From the NCBI RefSeq assembly GCF_004354085.1, contig NZ_SMSE01000003.1:1-64000 (forward strand): DNA of 64,000 nt. Reading direction: 5' to 3'. Below, in pieces: positions 44,146 through 52,890 of the stretch (its first letter is position 1; every line of letters starts with the position of its first letter). The DNA comes from Seongchinamella unica (GTDB taxonomy: Bacteria > Pseudomonadota > Gammaproteobacteria > Pseudomonadales > Halieaceae). Position numbers and translations under genes: made by a program. The notes beneath the pieces were generated by a model that had not been told where the DNA came from, did not search any database, and was given only the letters and a program-made list of their open reading frames with translations.

Positions 44146-46829
44146 TGCCGGCTGTAGACCGACCCCTGAGCAATCTCCCCCGGGACCTGTTCGACCAGCA
44201 GGCATTCCTGGACGGCCTGGCACGGGGCGAAACCCTCGGAGCCAGCAAGCGGGCCATCGCACAAACCACAGAATCCCTGCACCAGGGTTTTCGCGACGGA
44301 GAAGAGACCGGGGTACTCTTGCGCCAACGGGCAGCATTTATCGACACATTGCTCGGCGCCCTCTGGGACCAGCAGGACTGGCCTTCCAGCGATATCGCGC
44401 TGGTGGCGGTGGGAGGCTACGGCCGGGGCGAACTGCATCCCCACTCGGATGTGGACCTGCTCCTGCTCCTGGGTGACGACGGCGACAGTGTCAACAGCCA
44501 GCTGGAAAACTTCCTCACCCTGCTATGGGACATCGGCCTGGAAATCGGCCACAGCGTTCGCACGGTGGCCCAATGCGTGGAGAGCGCCAGGGACGATATC
44601 ACCGTGCTGACCAACTTGATGGAGGCCCGCGTACTGCGCGGCCCGGAGCAGTTGATGGCCCAGGTACAGGAGCAGACCGGGCCGAAGGAAATGTGGCCAA
44701 GCCCGGAATTCTTCCGCGCCAAGCTGCAGGAGCAGCGAGACCGGCACAACAAGTTCGCCGACACTGAATACAATCTCGAACCCAATGTAAAGAGTTCTCC
44801 CGGTGGCCTGCGCGACCTGCAGATCATCGCCTGGATCGCCGAGCGCCACTTCGGCGTGGAATCACTGGACAGGTTGGCCGCAGAGGAATTCCTCAACCAG
44901 GAGGAAATGGACATCCTCAAGCGCGAACGAGAGTTCATGTGGCGGGTGCGCTATGCCCTGCACATGATTACCGACCGGGAAGAGGACCGCTTACTGTTCG
45001 ATCACCAGCGATCGCTGGCTTCGCTGTGGGGCTTTGAAGATGGTGACAAGCTGGCAGTGGAGCAGTTCATGCAACTCTACTACCGCTCTGCCCAGGCCCT
45101 GAGCATGCTCAACGAGGTACTCATACAGAACTTCAACCAGGTCATCCTCTCGGCGGAAGGTGATGATGATGTGCTCGAGCTCAACGGCCGGTTCCAGATG
45201 CGCAACGGCTACATTGAAGCGAGAAACGACAATGTCTTCAGCGTGGATCCCTCCGCCATACTCGAGATTTTCCTGCTCAGCGCCCGCAACGACGCGATTG
45301 ACGGTATCGCTGCCCCCACCATCCGCCTGCTGCGTAACAGCCTGCACCTGATTGACGACAACTTCCGGGCCAGTGAAATCAACAAAAAGATGTTTATCGA
45401 TTTGTTGCGTTCCCCCTACAAGCTGACACGACAACTCAAGCGTATGGTTCGATACGGTGTGCTGGGGCGCTACATCCCGGCCTTCGGCCAGATTATCGGC
45501 CAGATGCAGCACGACCTGTTCCACACCTACACCGTGGACGCACATACCCTGGAAGTGATCGAGAACATGCGCCGCTTCCAGATCCCGGAGTTTGCCGAGC
45601 GCTTCCCGGTCACCAGCAGGGTCACCAGCCGCCTGCCCAAGATTGAGCTGCTCTACCTGGCCGGCCTGTTCCACGATATCGGCAAGGGTCGCGGTGGCGA
45701 CCACTCGGAGCTGGGGGCCGCTGATGCCGAGGTATTTTGCCGCGAGCACGGTTTATCCAAGCGTGACACCCATATGGTGGTATGGCTGGTAAAAAATCAC
45801 CTGACCATGTCAGCCGTGTCCCAGCGCCGGGATATATCCGACCCGGACGTCATCCTTCAGTTTGCCCAACACGTGGGCGACGAGGATCGTCTCGACTACC
45901 TGTTTTCGCTGACGGTGGCGGATATCAACGGCACCAACCCCACGCTCTGGAACGCCTGGCGCGGCAGCCTCCTGCGCCAGTTGTACACCGAGACCAAGCG
46001 GGCACTGCGCCGGGGGCTGGAAAATCCCGTGGAGAAGCAGGACTGGATTGACGAGACCCGCGAAACCGCCATCGATACGCTGGAATACCGTGGCTTCACG
46101 GTCGAGGAGATCGAGGAATTATGGCGGGAGCGCGGCGAGGACTACTTCCTGCGCGAACGGGCTGAAGACATTGCCTGGCATACTGAGGCGATCGCCGGGC
46201 ACGTCGACAAGAGCAAGCCTTTGGTGCTGGTTCGTTCCAGCATTGACTCATCGGTGGCCAATACCACGCAGATTTTTATTCACGCCCGCTCCAGCGCACT
46301 ACTGTTTTCGCGGATATGCTCGCTGTTGGAACAACTGGACCTGTCTGTCCACGATGCGCGTATTTACAATGCCAACGGCGGCATGACCCTGGACACTTTC
46401 TTCGTGCTGGACTCAAACGGCCAGTCCATCGCGGAAGATGGCGCACGGCTGAATCATATCCGCAACCACCTGGCCAGGGCGTTGGAGCAGGAGTCCTACG
46501 ACCGTCATCCGATACAGAAACGCACGCCCAGAGTGATGAAATCGTTTTCGATACCCACCGAAACCAGCATGGACGTAGACAAGGTGAAGAATTACTCCGT
46601 GCTGGAGGTCGCCAGCCCGGACCGCCCGGGACTGTTGGCGCGCATCGGCCAGATTTTCATGGACTACAACATTGAGCTGCAGGCGGCGAAAATCCAGACC
46701 CTCGGTGAACGGGTAGAGGACGTGTTCTTTATCACCGATACCAACCAGCAACCCATTACTGACCCTGAACTCTGCGCTAACATCCAGAAAGCCATCAGGG
46801 ACGCCCTCGACGAACAGGCCGTTGCCTGA
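44145..46829 (+). CDS. glnD: Bifunctional uridylyltransferase / uridylyl-removing enzyme GlnD
   Basis: GlnD senses glutamine and uridylylates or deuridylylates PII proteins to set nitrogen assimilation. The GTG at 44145 gives 894 residues (E. coli 890). Domains in order are a nucleotidyltransferase with GGYGRGELHPHSDVDLLLL (about 88-106), an HD phosphohydrolase with GLFHDIGKGRGGDHSELG, and two C-terminal ACT domains (about 705-890) that bind glutamine. The open frame extends 127 codons upstream but overlaps map and was rejected. The tight overlap with map implies coupling. Confidence 0.95.
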   Translation: MPAVDRPLSNLPRDLFDQQAFLDGLARGETLGASKRAIAQTTESLHQGFRDGEETGVLLRQRAAFIDTLLGALWDQQDWPSSDIALVAVGGYGRGELHPHSDVDLLLLLGDDGDSVNSQLENFLTLLWDIGLEIGHSVRTVAQCVESARDDITVLTNLMEARVLRGPEQLMAQVQEQTGPKEMWPSPEFFRAKLQEQRDRHNKFADTEYNLEPNVKSSPGGLRDLQIIAWIAERHFGVESLDRLAAEEFLNQEEMDILKREREFMWRVRYALHMITDREEDRLLFDHQRSLASLWGFEDGDKLAVEQFMQLYYRSAQALSMLNEVLIQNFNQVILSAEGDDDVLELNGRFQMRNGYIEARNDNVFSVDPSAILEIFLLSARNDAIDGIAAPTIRLLRNSLHLIDDNFRASEINKKMFIDLLRSPYKLTRQLKRMVRYGVLGRYIPAFGQIIGQMQHDLFHTYTVDAHTLEVIENMRRFQIPEFAERFPVTSRVTSRLPKIELLYLAGLFHDIGKGRGGDHSELGAADAEVFCREHGLSKRDTHMVVWLVKNHLTMSAVSQRRDISDPDVILQFAQHVGDEDRLDYLFSLTVADINGTNPTLWNAWRGSLLRQLYTETKRALRRGLENPVEKQDWIDETRETAIDTLEYRGFTVEEIEELWRERGEDYFLRERAEDIAWHTEAIAGHVDKSKPLVLVRSSIDSSVANTTQIFIHARSSALLFSRICSLLEQLDLSVHDARIYNANGGMTLDTFFVLDSNGQSIAEDGARLNHIRNHLARALEQESYDRHPIQKRTPRVMKSFSIPTETSMDVDKVKNYSVLEVASPDRPGLLARIGQIFMDYNIELQAAKIQTLGERVEDVFFITDTNQQPITDPELCANIQKAIRDALDEQAVA

Positions 46830-46844
46830 ACCCAGTAACCGTCA

Positions 46845-48035
46845 ATGAACCCAGATCTGAACAGGCTACAGCCCTACCCCTTTGAGAAATTGAGGCAGCT
46901 GTTTGCTGACCTTGAACCCCCTGTCGACAGAAGCCCGATCGCACTGTCTATTGGCGAACCCAAGCATCCATCGCCGAAATTCGTGGTTCAGGTGCTGGCT
47001 GAGAACCTGGACAAGCTTGCCAGTTACCCCCTCACCAGGGGCATAGCCGAGTTGCGCCAGAGCATCGCCGACTGGCTGACCCGGCGTTTCCAGTTGCAGG
47101 GAGTCGATGTCGAGCAGCAGATACTGCCGGTCAACGGTACCCGTGAGGGGCTTTTCGCCTTTGCCCAGGCAGTGATCAGCCGCAGCCCCGACGCGCTGGT
47201 GATCAGCCCCAACCCGTTTTACCAGATTTACGAGGGTGCGACGCTGCTGGCCGGGGCACAGCCGATGTTCATCAATTGCAGCGAGGAAAACCGCTTCCTG
47301 CCCGATTTTGACCGCATCACCGAAACACAATGGCAGCAATGCCAGCTATTGTTCCTGTGCAGTCCCGGCAACCCTACCGGCGCGGTGATACCGATCGAGC
47401 AACTACAGTACTTGATCGGTCTGGCCAGGGAGCACGATTTCATCATCGCCTCGGACGAGTGCTACTCGGAAATCTATTTCGATGAAAGCGCTCCACCGCC
47501 AGGCCTGTTGCAGGCCTGTGCCGCGATGGGGAATCACGATTATCACAACTGCGTGGTGTTCCATTCATTATCCAAACGGTCCAACCTGCCCGGGCTGCGC
47601 TCGGGTTTTGTTGCCGGCGACGCCGACGTGCTCGCGAAGTTTCTGCAATACCGCACTTATCACGGCTGCGCGATGCCGCCTCATCACCAGTTGGCCAGTG
47701 TGGCCGCCTGGGAGGACGAATCCCACGTGGTGCAGAACCGGCTGCGCTACCGGGAAAAATTCGAGGCGGTTATCGATATCCTCTCGGGCCACCTCGACGT
47801 CGGCATGCCCGACGCCAGTTTTTACCTGTGGCCGAAAACGCCGGTTAGCGAAACCGAGTTTGCCCGCCAGTTGTTTGCAGGCGAGCATGTCACGGTATTG
47901 CCGGGAAGTTTCCTCGGACGGGAGGCCCAGGGCATCAACCCCGGGGCCAACCGGATTCGTATGGCTCTGGTGGCCGAACTGGCCCAGTGTGTGGAAGCTG
48001 CCGAGCGCATTGTCCATCGACTGGGCAAACTCTGA
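46845..48035 (+). CDS. dapC: Succinyldiaminopimelate transaminase
   Basis: This PLP enzyme forms N-succinyl-L,L-diaminopimelate in lysine and peptidoglycan synthesis. The 396-residue fold-type I aminotransferase opens MNPDLNRLQPYPFEKLRQL, very like Pseudomonas DapC. The PLP lysine is in HSLSKRSNLPGLRSG. Its place directly after glnD is as in Pseudomonas. A general aspartate-family aminotransferase is the less likely alternative. Confidence 0.92.
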   Translation: MNPDLNRLQPYPFEKLRQLFADLEPPVDRSPIALSIGEPKHPSPKFVVQVLAENLDKLASYPLTRGIAELRQSIADWLTRRFQLQGVDVEQQILPVNGTREGLFAFAQAVISRSPDALVISPNPFYQIYEGATLLAGAQPMFINCSEENRFLPDFDRITETQWQQCQLLFLCSPGNPTGAVIPIEQLQYLIGLAREHDFIIASDECYSEIYFDESAPPPGLLQACAAMGNHDYHNCVVFHSLSKRSNLPGLRSGFVAGDADVLAKFLQYRTYHGCAMPPHHQLASVAAWEDESHVVQNRLRYREKFEAVIDILSGHLDVGMPDASFYLWPKTPVSETEFARQLFAGEHVTVLPGSFLGREAQGINPGANRIRMALVAELAQCVEAAERIVHRLGKL

Positions 48036-48045
48036 GGAGTAACCG

Positions 48046-48699
48046 GTGCGCAAAGCAGAACGGGTCGACTACATCCTCCAGCGCCTGCAGGAACTCTATC
48101 CAGAGCCCCCGATTCCCCTGGACCATAGCGACCCCTTTACCCTGCTGGTGGCGGTACTGCTGAGCGCACAGTGCACCGATGAGCGGGTCAACCAGGTCAC
48201 CCCCGCCCTGTTTGCGCTCGCTGACAATCCCCGGGACATGGCCGCCCTCAGTGTCGAGCAGATCCGTGAGATCATCCGTCCCTGCGGCCTGTCGCCGCAG
48301 AAGTCAAAGGCGATCAAGCGACTCAGCGAAATACTGCTGGAGGAGCACGGCGGTGTGGTACCCGCTGACATGGAAGCGCTGGAGCGGCTCCCGGGAGTCG
48401 GCCACAAGACCGCCAGCGTGGTCATGGCACAGGCTTTTGGCGTACCCGCCTTCCCGGTTGACACCCACATTCATCGCCTCGCCCAGCGCTGGGGCCTGAG
48501 CTCTGGCAAGAGCGTGGTGCAGACCGAGCGCGATCTCAAGCGGCTGTTCCCGGTGGAGTCCTGGAACCGGCTGCACCTGCAGATTATTTTTTACGGGCGG
48601 GAATTCTGCACTGCCCGGGGCTGTGATGGCAGGGTATGTGAGATTTGCACTACTTGTTATCCGAATCGGAAGCATCCGAAGGAAACCCTCAAAGCCTGA
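48046..48699 (+). CDS. nth: Endonuclease III (Nth) with altered iron-sulfur cysteine spacing
   Basis: Nth removes oxidised pyrimidines and nicks abasic sites in base-excision repair. The 217-residue product (GTG start) has the helix-hairpin-helix LPGVGHKTAS with catalytic K121 and the catalytic aspartate D139 in PVDTHIHR. The C-terminal [4Fe-4S] region normally reads C-X6-C-X2-C-X5-C. Here cysteines lie at 188, 193, 198, 201 and 204, and the expected ligand at 195 is glycine. The cluster may use a shifted cysteine, or be changed or lost. Ten bases separate it from dapC. Confidence 0.92.
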   Translation: MRKAERVDYILQRLQELYPEPPIPLDHSDPFTLLVAVLLSAQCTDERVNQVTPALFALADNPRDMAALSVEQIREIIRPCGLSPQKSKAIKRLSEILLEEHGGVVPADMEALERLPGVGHKTASVVMAQAFGVPAFPVDTHIHRLAQRWGLSSGKSVVQTERDLKRLFPVESWNRLHLQIIFYGREFCTARGCDGRVCEICTTCYPNRKHPKETLKA

Positions 48700-48797
48700 T
48701 CGTGTGCAGGATTGTTTCGCAAGGTAAAACCCACCTCCTGGCCTACATTGGAAATATAGGCCGCATTCGAGCAAAAGCTGTTTCAGATGATGCAGGA

Positions 48798-48918
48798 GGA
48801 TTCGGTGCGTGGAGTAGCCTCTCGAAAATGTCTGAGGCCATGGATGGCCGAAGCCAAGCCTGTACAAGGATGTACGCTTTTTGGCGATTTTCGATAGGCT
48901 ACACCACGCACCGAAGCC
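48798..48918 (-). repeat. Hairpin-core repeat element, copy D
   Basis: Arms of 32 nt at 48798-48829 and 48887-48918 match at 29 positions as inverted repeats (GGTGCGTGG, GTAGCCT and TCGAAAAT blocks). The 57-bp centre is the core in reverse orientation, nearly identical to copy C, with both small hairpins preserved except for one changed loop base. It lies between the convergent ends of nth and the Smr gene; 48700-48942 has no gene. Confidence 0.85.
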
Positions 48919-48942
48919 AGTGGGCGCTGTCCTCGCAGTGCG

Positions 48943-49560
48943 CTATGGGCCAGAATCATAGGGTATCCGTCCCTTCATAAACTTCTCCCGGTTTTCCCGC
49001 TTCTTCTCTTCGCTCTTGCGCAGCAACACGTATACCGCGCCGGTACCGCCGTGTCGCGGCTGGGCACTGTGGAAGGCCTGCACCATGTCCAGTTCGCGCA
49101 GCCAGTGGTCGGTGCAGCCCTTGAGAATGGAACTGCGCTCACGTTCCGCCTTGCTCTCGCCCTTGCCATGGATGACCATTACGCTGCGAATACCGAGGTG
49201 ATAGGATTCCTGGATGAATCCGTACAGTTCCTTGCGGGCGATGGCCGCAGTCATGCGGTGCAGGTCGAGGCGGGCCTCGGCCTCGTAGCGGCCCTGCCTG
49301 AGCTTGCGGAAGACGCCATTCTGGACGCCCGGACGCTTGAACTCGAGCACGTACCAGGGGTCCAATGGGGTGATGGCCAGGCCGTCCTCGGTGAGAATAT
49401 TGCCGTCGTTGTTGCTGTCTAGCACCGCGGCCTCCCGGCGAGCCTGCAGCGAGGAGTCGCGATGTGAGTTCTGCGGTGACACCCGTACCCGCGCCTCCCG
49501 TTTCAGGGGGACAACGTCAGTCATTTCGTCGAGGAACAGGCTCTCTTCGTCGTCGCTCAT
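48943..49560 (-). CDS. Smr domain protein
   Basis: The 205-residue product has a C-terminal Smr domain with the LDLHRMTAAIARKELYGFI and VMVIHGKGE motifs, followed by GTGAVYVLLRK. Stand-alone Smr proteins of this type (SmrA/SmrB-like) are endonuclease-related, and some cleave mRNA at collided ribosomes. The N-terminal segment is charged. The ATG at 49560 and a GTG at 49572 are both possible starts. It is divergent from the CWC gene. Confidence 0.85.
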   Translation of the reverse strand: MSDDEESLFLDEMTDVVPLKREARVRVSPQNSHRDSSLQARREAAVLDSNNDGNILTEDGLAITPLDPWYVLEFKRPGVQNGVFRKLRQGRYEAEARLDLHRMTAAIARKELYGFIQESYHLGIRSVMVIHGKGESKAERERSSILKGCTDHWLRELDMVQAFHSAQPRHGGTGAVYVLLRKSEEKKRENREKFMKGRIPYDSGP

Positions 49561-49622
49561 GGATACACTCACTCAACCGTGGGCTATTATAGCGCCCACG
49601 ACGTCGGCATAGGCACACAAAC

Positions 49623-49823
49623 ATGGACAACAAAGGCACGGATAAGTGCCCCCTGTGTGGGCAGGACAACCAGTGCGCCATGGCGGCCGGCGAACCGCCA
49701 GACAATTGCTGGTGCATGACTGTGGAAATTTCGGCCGCGGCACTTGCGGCGCTGCCTGAGGCAGAGCGCGGTGTGCGCTGCATTTGCCCGGCCTGCGGCA
49801 CAGACAGGAGGAAAAAGCATTGA
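49623..49823 (+). CDS. Cysteine-rich CWC family protein
   Basis: This 66-residue protein has paired cysteines in CPLCGQDNQC, NCWC and CICPACGTDRRKKH, matching the small Cys-rich CWC family, probably a zinc-binding module. The stop codon overlaps the TTG start of cysZ (ATTGA), so the pair is translated together. The cellular role of the family is not established. An Smr-CWC-CysZ neighbourhood may be conserved in this lineage. Confidence 0.85.
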   Translation: MDNKGTDKCPLCGQDNQCAMAAGEPPDNCWCMTVEISAAALAALPEAERGVRCICPACGTDRRKKH

Positions 49824-50551
49824 AAGGCAACATCGTTGGCGGCATCGGTTACCTGGTGGAAGGGGCGAAAATGCTGGGGCACCCCGCCCTGCGCCTGTTT
49901 GTCATTGTGCCGCTGGTGATCAACATCATCATTTTCGCCACCCTGATCGGTTATGGCCTCAGCTTTATCACCGAATTTATGGAGCGCTGGACCGCCGCCC
50001 TGCCGGACTGGCTCGGTTTTATCGAGTGGATACTGTGGCCGCTGATCTGGCTGACTTTCAGCCTGATTTCGGGCTACCTGTTTACCGCCGTGGCACTGAT
50101 CATCGCCTCGCCATTCAATGGCCTGCTGGCCGAAAAGACAGAAGAGCTGGTTACCGGCCAGCCGGTAAGTGGCCCGGAGGGCCTGGCCGGGGCGCTGATG
50201 ATGGTCCCCAGGGGCATTGTTCGAGAGCTGGCAAAGTTGATCTACTACGTGCCTATGGCGGTCTTTGTACTGCTCATCACCTTTATCCCGGTACTCAATG
50301 CGGTGGCACCCGTGCTGTGGTTCCTGCTGGGAGCCTGGATGATGTCTATCCAGTTTGTCGACTACCCGGTGGATAACCACCAGCTGGGCTTTGCCGATGT
50401 CAAAGAGGCGGTGCGCAGCCGCAGGCTGAGCAGCATGGGTTTCGGCGGGGCCGTGGCGCTCTGCACCGGAATTCCGATTGTGAACTTCTTTGTGGTGCCC
50501 GCGGCGGTCGTGGGGGCAACCCTGTTGTGGTGTAAGGAGCTGGATCGGTAG
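49820..50551 (+). CDS. cysZ: CysZ/EI24-family membrane protein
   Basis: The family includes CysZ, a sulfate permease of the inner membrane feeding cysteine synthesis. From the TTG at 49820 the product is 243 residues. A near-perfect AGGAGG lies eight bases upstream, inside the CWC gene. Hydrophobic segments and the motif LIIASPFNGLLAEKTEELVTG match CysZ. A longer in-frame start at 49784 was rejected because it lacks a ribosome site. No cys pathway genes are nearby, so sulfate transport is inferred from family only. Confidence 0.85.
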   Translation: MKGNIVGGIGYLVEGAKMLGHPALRLFVIVPLVINIIIFATLIGYGLSFITEFMERWTAALPDWLGFIEWILWPLIWLTFSLISGYLFTAVALIIASPFNGLLAEKTEELVTGQPVSGPEGLAGALMMVPRGIVRELAKLIYYVPMAVFVLLITFIPVLNAVAPVLWFLLGAWMMSIQFVDYPVDNHQLGFADVKEAVRSRRLSSMGFGGAVALCTGIPIVNFFVVPAAVVGATLLWCKELDR

Positions 50552-50600
50552 TCGAGCGTCCCGAGGGAACAGTGAGGACGAACAGTGCGCCACAGAAACC

Positions 50601-50628
50601 CGTCGTCCCGGCGAACGCCGGGATCCAA
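50601..50628. repeat. Dispersed palindromic repeat between cysZ and rhlB
   Basis: A copy of CGTCGTCCCGGCgaacGCCGGGATCCA lies in the gap between the convergent cysZ and helicase ends. It is of the same family as the copies near 5.5, 16.2 and 36.9 kb and may serve as a bidirectional mRNA end. Confidence 0.65.
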
Positions 50629-50677
50629 GTGGCGGGGTAGGGAGCGCCTTCGGGCAATCGATTCCCGCCGGCAGCGT

Positions 50678-52081
50678 TTAGACCAAAAGTTCTTCCGGCG
50701 GGTGCGTACACTCCAGCGGCGAGCCCAACAGCACTTCCAGGTCGGGCAGCAGGAAGGCATCGTCCTCACTGGCAAAGCTGATCGAGGTCCCGGTGGCTCC
50801 CGCCCTGCCGGTGCGACCGATACGATGGACATAGTCCTCCGGGTCTTCCGGCAGGTTGTAGTTGACCACGTGACTGACGCCATCCACATGGATACCGCGA
50901 CCGGCCACATCCGTTGCGACCAGCACCTTGATCTCTCCGCTCTTGAACTGCTCCAGGGTCCGGGTGCGCTTACTCTGGGGAATCTCCCCGGAAAGGATAC
51001 CGCACTTGACCCCGTGTTTGCGCAGTCGCTCGTGCAGGCGGCGAACCTGGTCCCGGCGATTGGCGAACACGATCAGGCTCTTGCAATCATCGCTGCGAAT
51101 CAGGTTGTTGAGAATCCGGTAGCGCTGCTCTGAACTGACCAGGTAGATCTTCTGGTCGACGGTATCGGTGGCGACACTCTCGGGCTCGATCTCCACGCTG
51201 ACCGGCTCATAGGTCCACTGCTGGGAGAGATTGATAATGTCCTGGGTAAAGGTGGCGGAGAACAGCAGGGTCTGGCGGCTCTCCTTGCGCGGGCAGGCGC
51301 GGACAATGCGTTTCACCTGGGGAATGAAGCCCATATCCAGCATGCGGTCGGCTTCGTCCAGCACCAGCACTTCCACATGATCCAGGAACAGGTCACGGCG
51401 GCCCATAAAGTCCAGCAGCCGGCCCGGGGTAGCCACCACCAGGTCGATGACGTTGCGCTGCAGGCGATTGAGCTGCTTCTGGTAGTCCATGCCGCCAATG
51501 AGTGTGGCTACCTGCAGTCCGGTGTGCTTGCTCAGGTCTGCGGCGTCGGCGGCTATCTGCATAACCAGCTCCCGGGTCGGGGCGATAACCAGGGCACGGG
51601 GTTCGCCGACAAAACGCTCTTCCTCAATGGGGTGGCTGAGCAGATCATTGAAGATGGTAATCAGGAAAGCGGCCGTTTTCCCGGTGCCGGTCTGGGCCTT
51701 GCCGATGGCGTCGTGGCCCTGCAGGGTATGGGGCAGCACCTGGGCCTGAATCGGCGAACAGTACTGAAAGCCCAGGTCGGCGATACCGTGCATGATTTCA
51801 TCCCGCAGGCCGAGGTCATGAAAACGGGTTTCCCCGTCTTTCGGCTCTACCTGGAACTGATCGACAGACCAGGGGGGCGCTTCCTGAGCGGACTTGCCCT
51901 GGCGACGGCGCCGTTTTCCCGACTTCGCCTGGGTGGCAGTCTCCTGTGGATGACCTTTCTCGGTTTGGGGTTTGCGGGCCTGTTCCTTGCGCGCGGCCTT
52001 GGCCGGCGCCGGGGAGGACTGGGCTGCCTCGGGTGCCGGCTCTTTTTTGCCGGCCAGACGCCCAACTAAACTCTTGATCAC
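50678..52081 (-). CDS. rhlB: DEAD-box RNA helicase, RhlB-like
   Basis: The 467-residue protein starts at GTG with AAGGA nine bases upstream. A basic, low-complexity N-terminal tail (about 1-80, including [10 protein letters not shown]) precedes the helicase core. Motifs include [14 protein letters not shown] (Q motif), AQTGTGKT (129-136), DEAD in [13 protein letters not shown] and HRIGRTGR. RhlB works with the RNA degradosome; the placement in the RhlB rather than RhlE subgroup is by similarity of the core. Confidence 0.9.
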   Translation of the reverse strand: MIKSLVGRLAGKKEPAPEAAQSSPAPAKAARKEQARKPQTEKGHPQETATQAKSGKRRRRQGKSAQEAPPWSVDQFQVEPKDGETRFHDLGLRDEIMHGIADLGFQYCSPIQAQVLPHTLQGHDAIGKAQTGTGKTAAFLITIFNDLLSHPIEEERFVGEPRALVIAPTRELVMQIAADAADLSKHTGLQVATLIGGMDYQKQLNRLQRNVIDLVVATPGRLLDFMGRRDLFLDHVEVLVLDEADRMLDMGFIPQVKRIVRACPRKESRQTLLFSATFTQDIINLSQQWTYEPVSVEIEPESVATDTVDQKIYLVSSEQRYRILNNLIRSDDCKSLIVFANRRDQVRRLHERLRKHGVKCGILSGEIPQSKRTRTLEQFKSGEIKVLVATDVAGRGIHVDGVSHVVNYNLPEDPEDYVHRIGRTGRAGATGTSISFASEDDAFLLPDLEVLLGSPLECTHPPEELLV

Positions 52082-52193
52082 TACGCTATTTCCTTTCTGT
52101 GACTGCTTAAAAAACGCGCTAGTCTAGCATTTTTCCACACCCGGATGGGGATAGATATGAAATGCGCCACAGCAGCCAACACGGGTCATGAAA

Positions 52194-52787
52194 TCACCGG
52201 GCCGGATTGGGGTACAGCCGTGAGAGGTAGTAGTCCACGCTCACATAGCGGCCACCGCCGGTGCACAGCAGTGCCAGCAACATCACCAGGTAGGTCACGG
52301 CGAACTCAATACCGTTATTCAGAATAACCAGACTGCCCTTCTCGGTCAGCCAGCTGTAGTTGCTGTGCTCCCGCAGGATGTCCTTGGCGGTACCCAGCCG
52401 CACCGCCACTTCCCGGGAACCGGAATCGGCAATAGCCGCCCAGCCGTTATCCCAGTGCACCGCAAAGATCGCCACCAGCATGGTGATTATCAGCGGAATG
52501 GAAATCCAGCGGGTCGCCAGGCCCAGCAATAACAGCATTGCCCCAATAACCTCGGTATAGGCCGCCAGGTAGGCCAACAGTTCGGGGGCGGGCAGGCCCA
52601 GCCCCCACTCGGGGTTGCCAAACCACTCGATGGTACTGTCTATACCGGCGATCTTCTGGGTGCCTGCCATCCAGAATACGGGAACCAGGTAGAGACGCAG
52701 GGCCAGGGGGCCCAAGCCGTCGAAGTGCCGAAGTCGCGGAAAAATAACGTTATGTATGGTGTAATACAGCCCGGCAAGCGTGTTCAT
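52194..52787 (-). CDS. DoxX family membrane protein
   Basis: The 197-residue product from the ATG at 52787 (GGGAA upstream) has four or five hydrophobic segments and the DoxX-type motif LRLYLVPVFWMAGTQKIAG followed by a GxATR turn. The family contains subunits of oxidoreductases and many proteins of unknown function. A longer open frame upstream overlaps the intergenic region and was rejected. It is divergent from the MATE gene. Confidence 0.85.
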   Translation of the reverse strand: MNTLAGLYYTIHNVIFPRLRHFDGLGPLALRLYLVPVFWMAGTQKIAGIDSTIEWFGNPEWGLGLPAPELLAYLAAYTEVIGAMLLLLGLATRWISIPLIITMLVAIFAVHWDNGWAAIADSGSREVAVRLGTAKDILREHSNYSWLTEKGSLVILNNGIEFAVTYLVMLLALLCTGGGRYVSVDYYLSRLYPNPAR

Positions 52788-52890
52788 CCAAAATTCCCTA
52801 CAGGTTTGTTTTCTCTGTGACAGCCAAAACTGGCAAAAGGTTTCCCCCGCGGGGGCATTCACATCCCGCCATGCACGGATAATCGGTATT

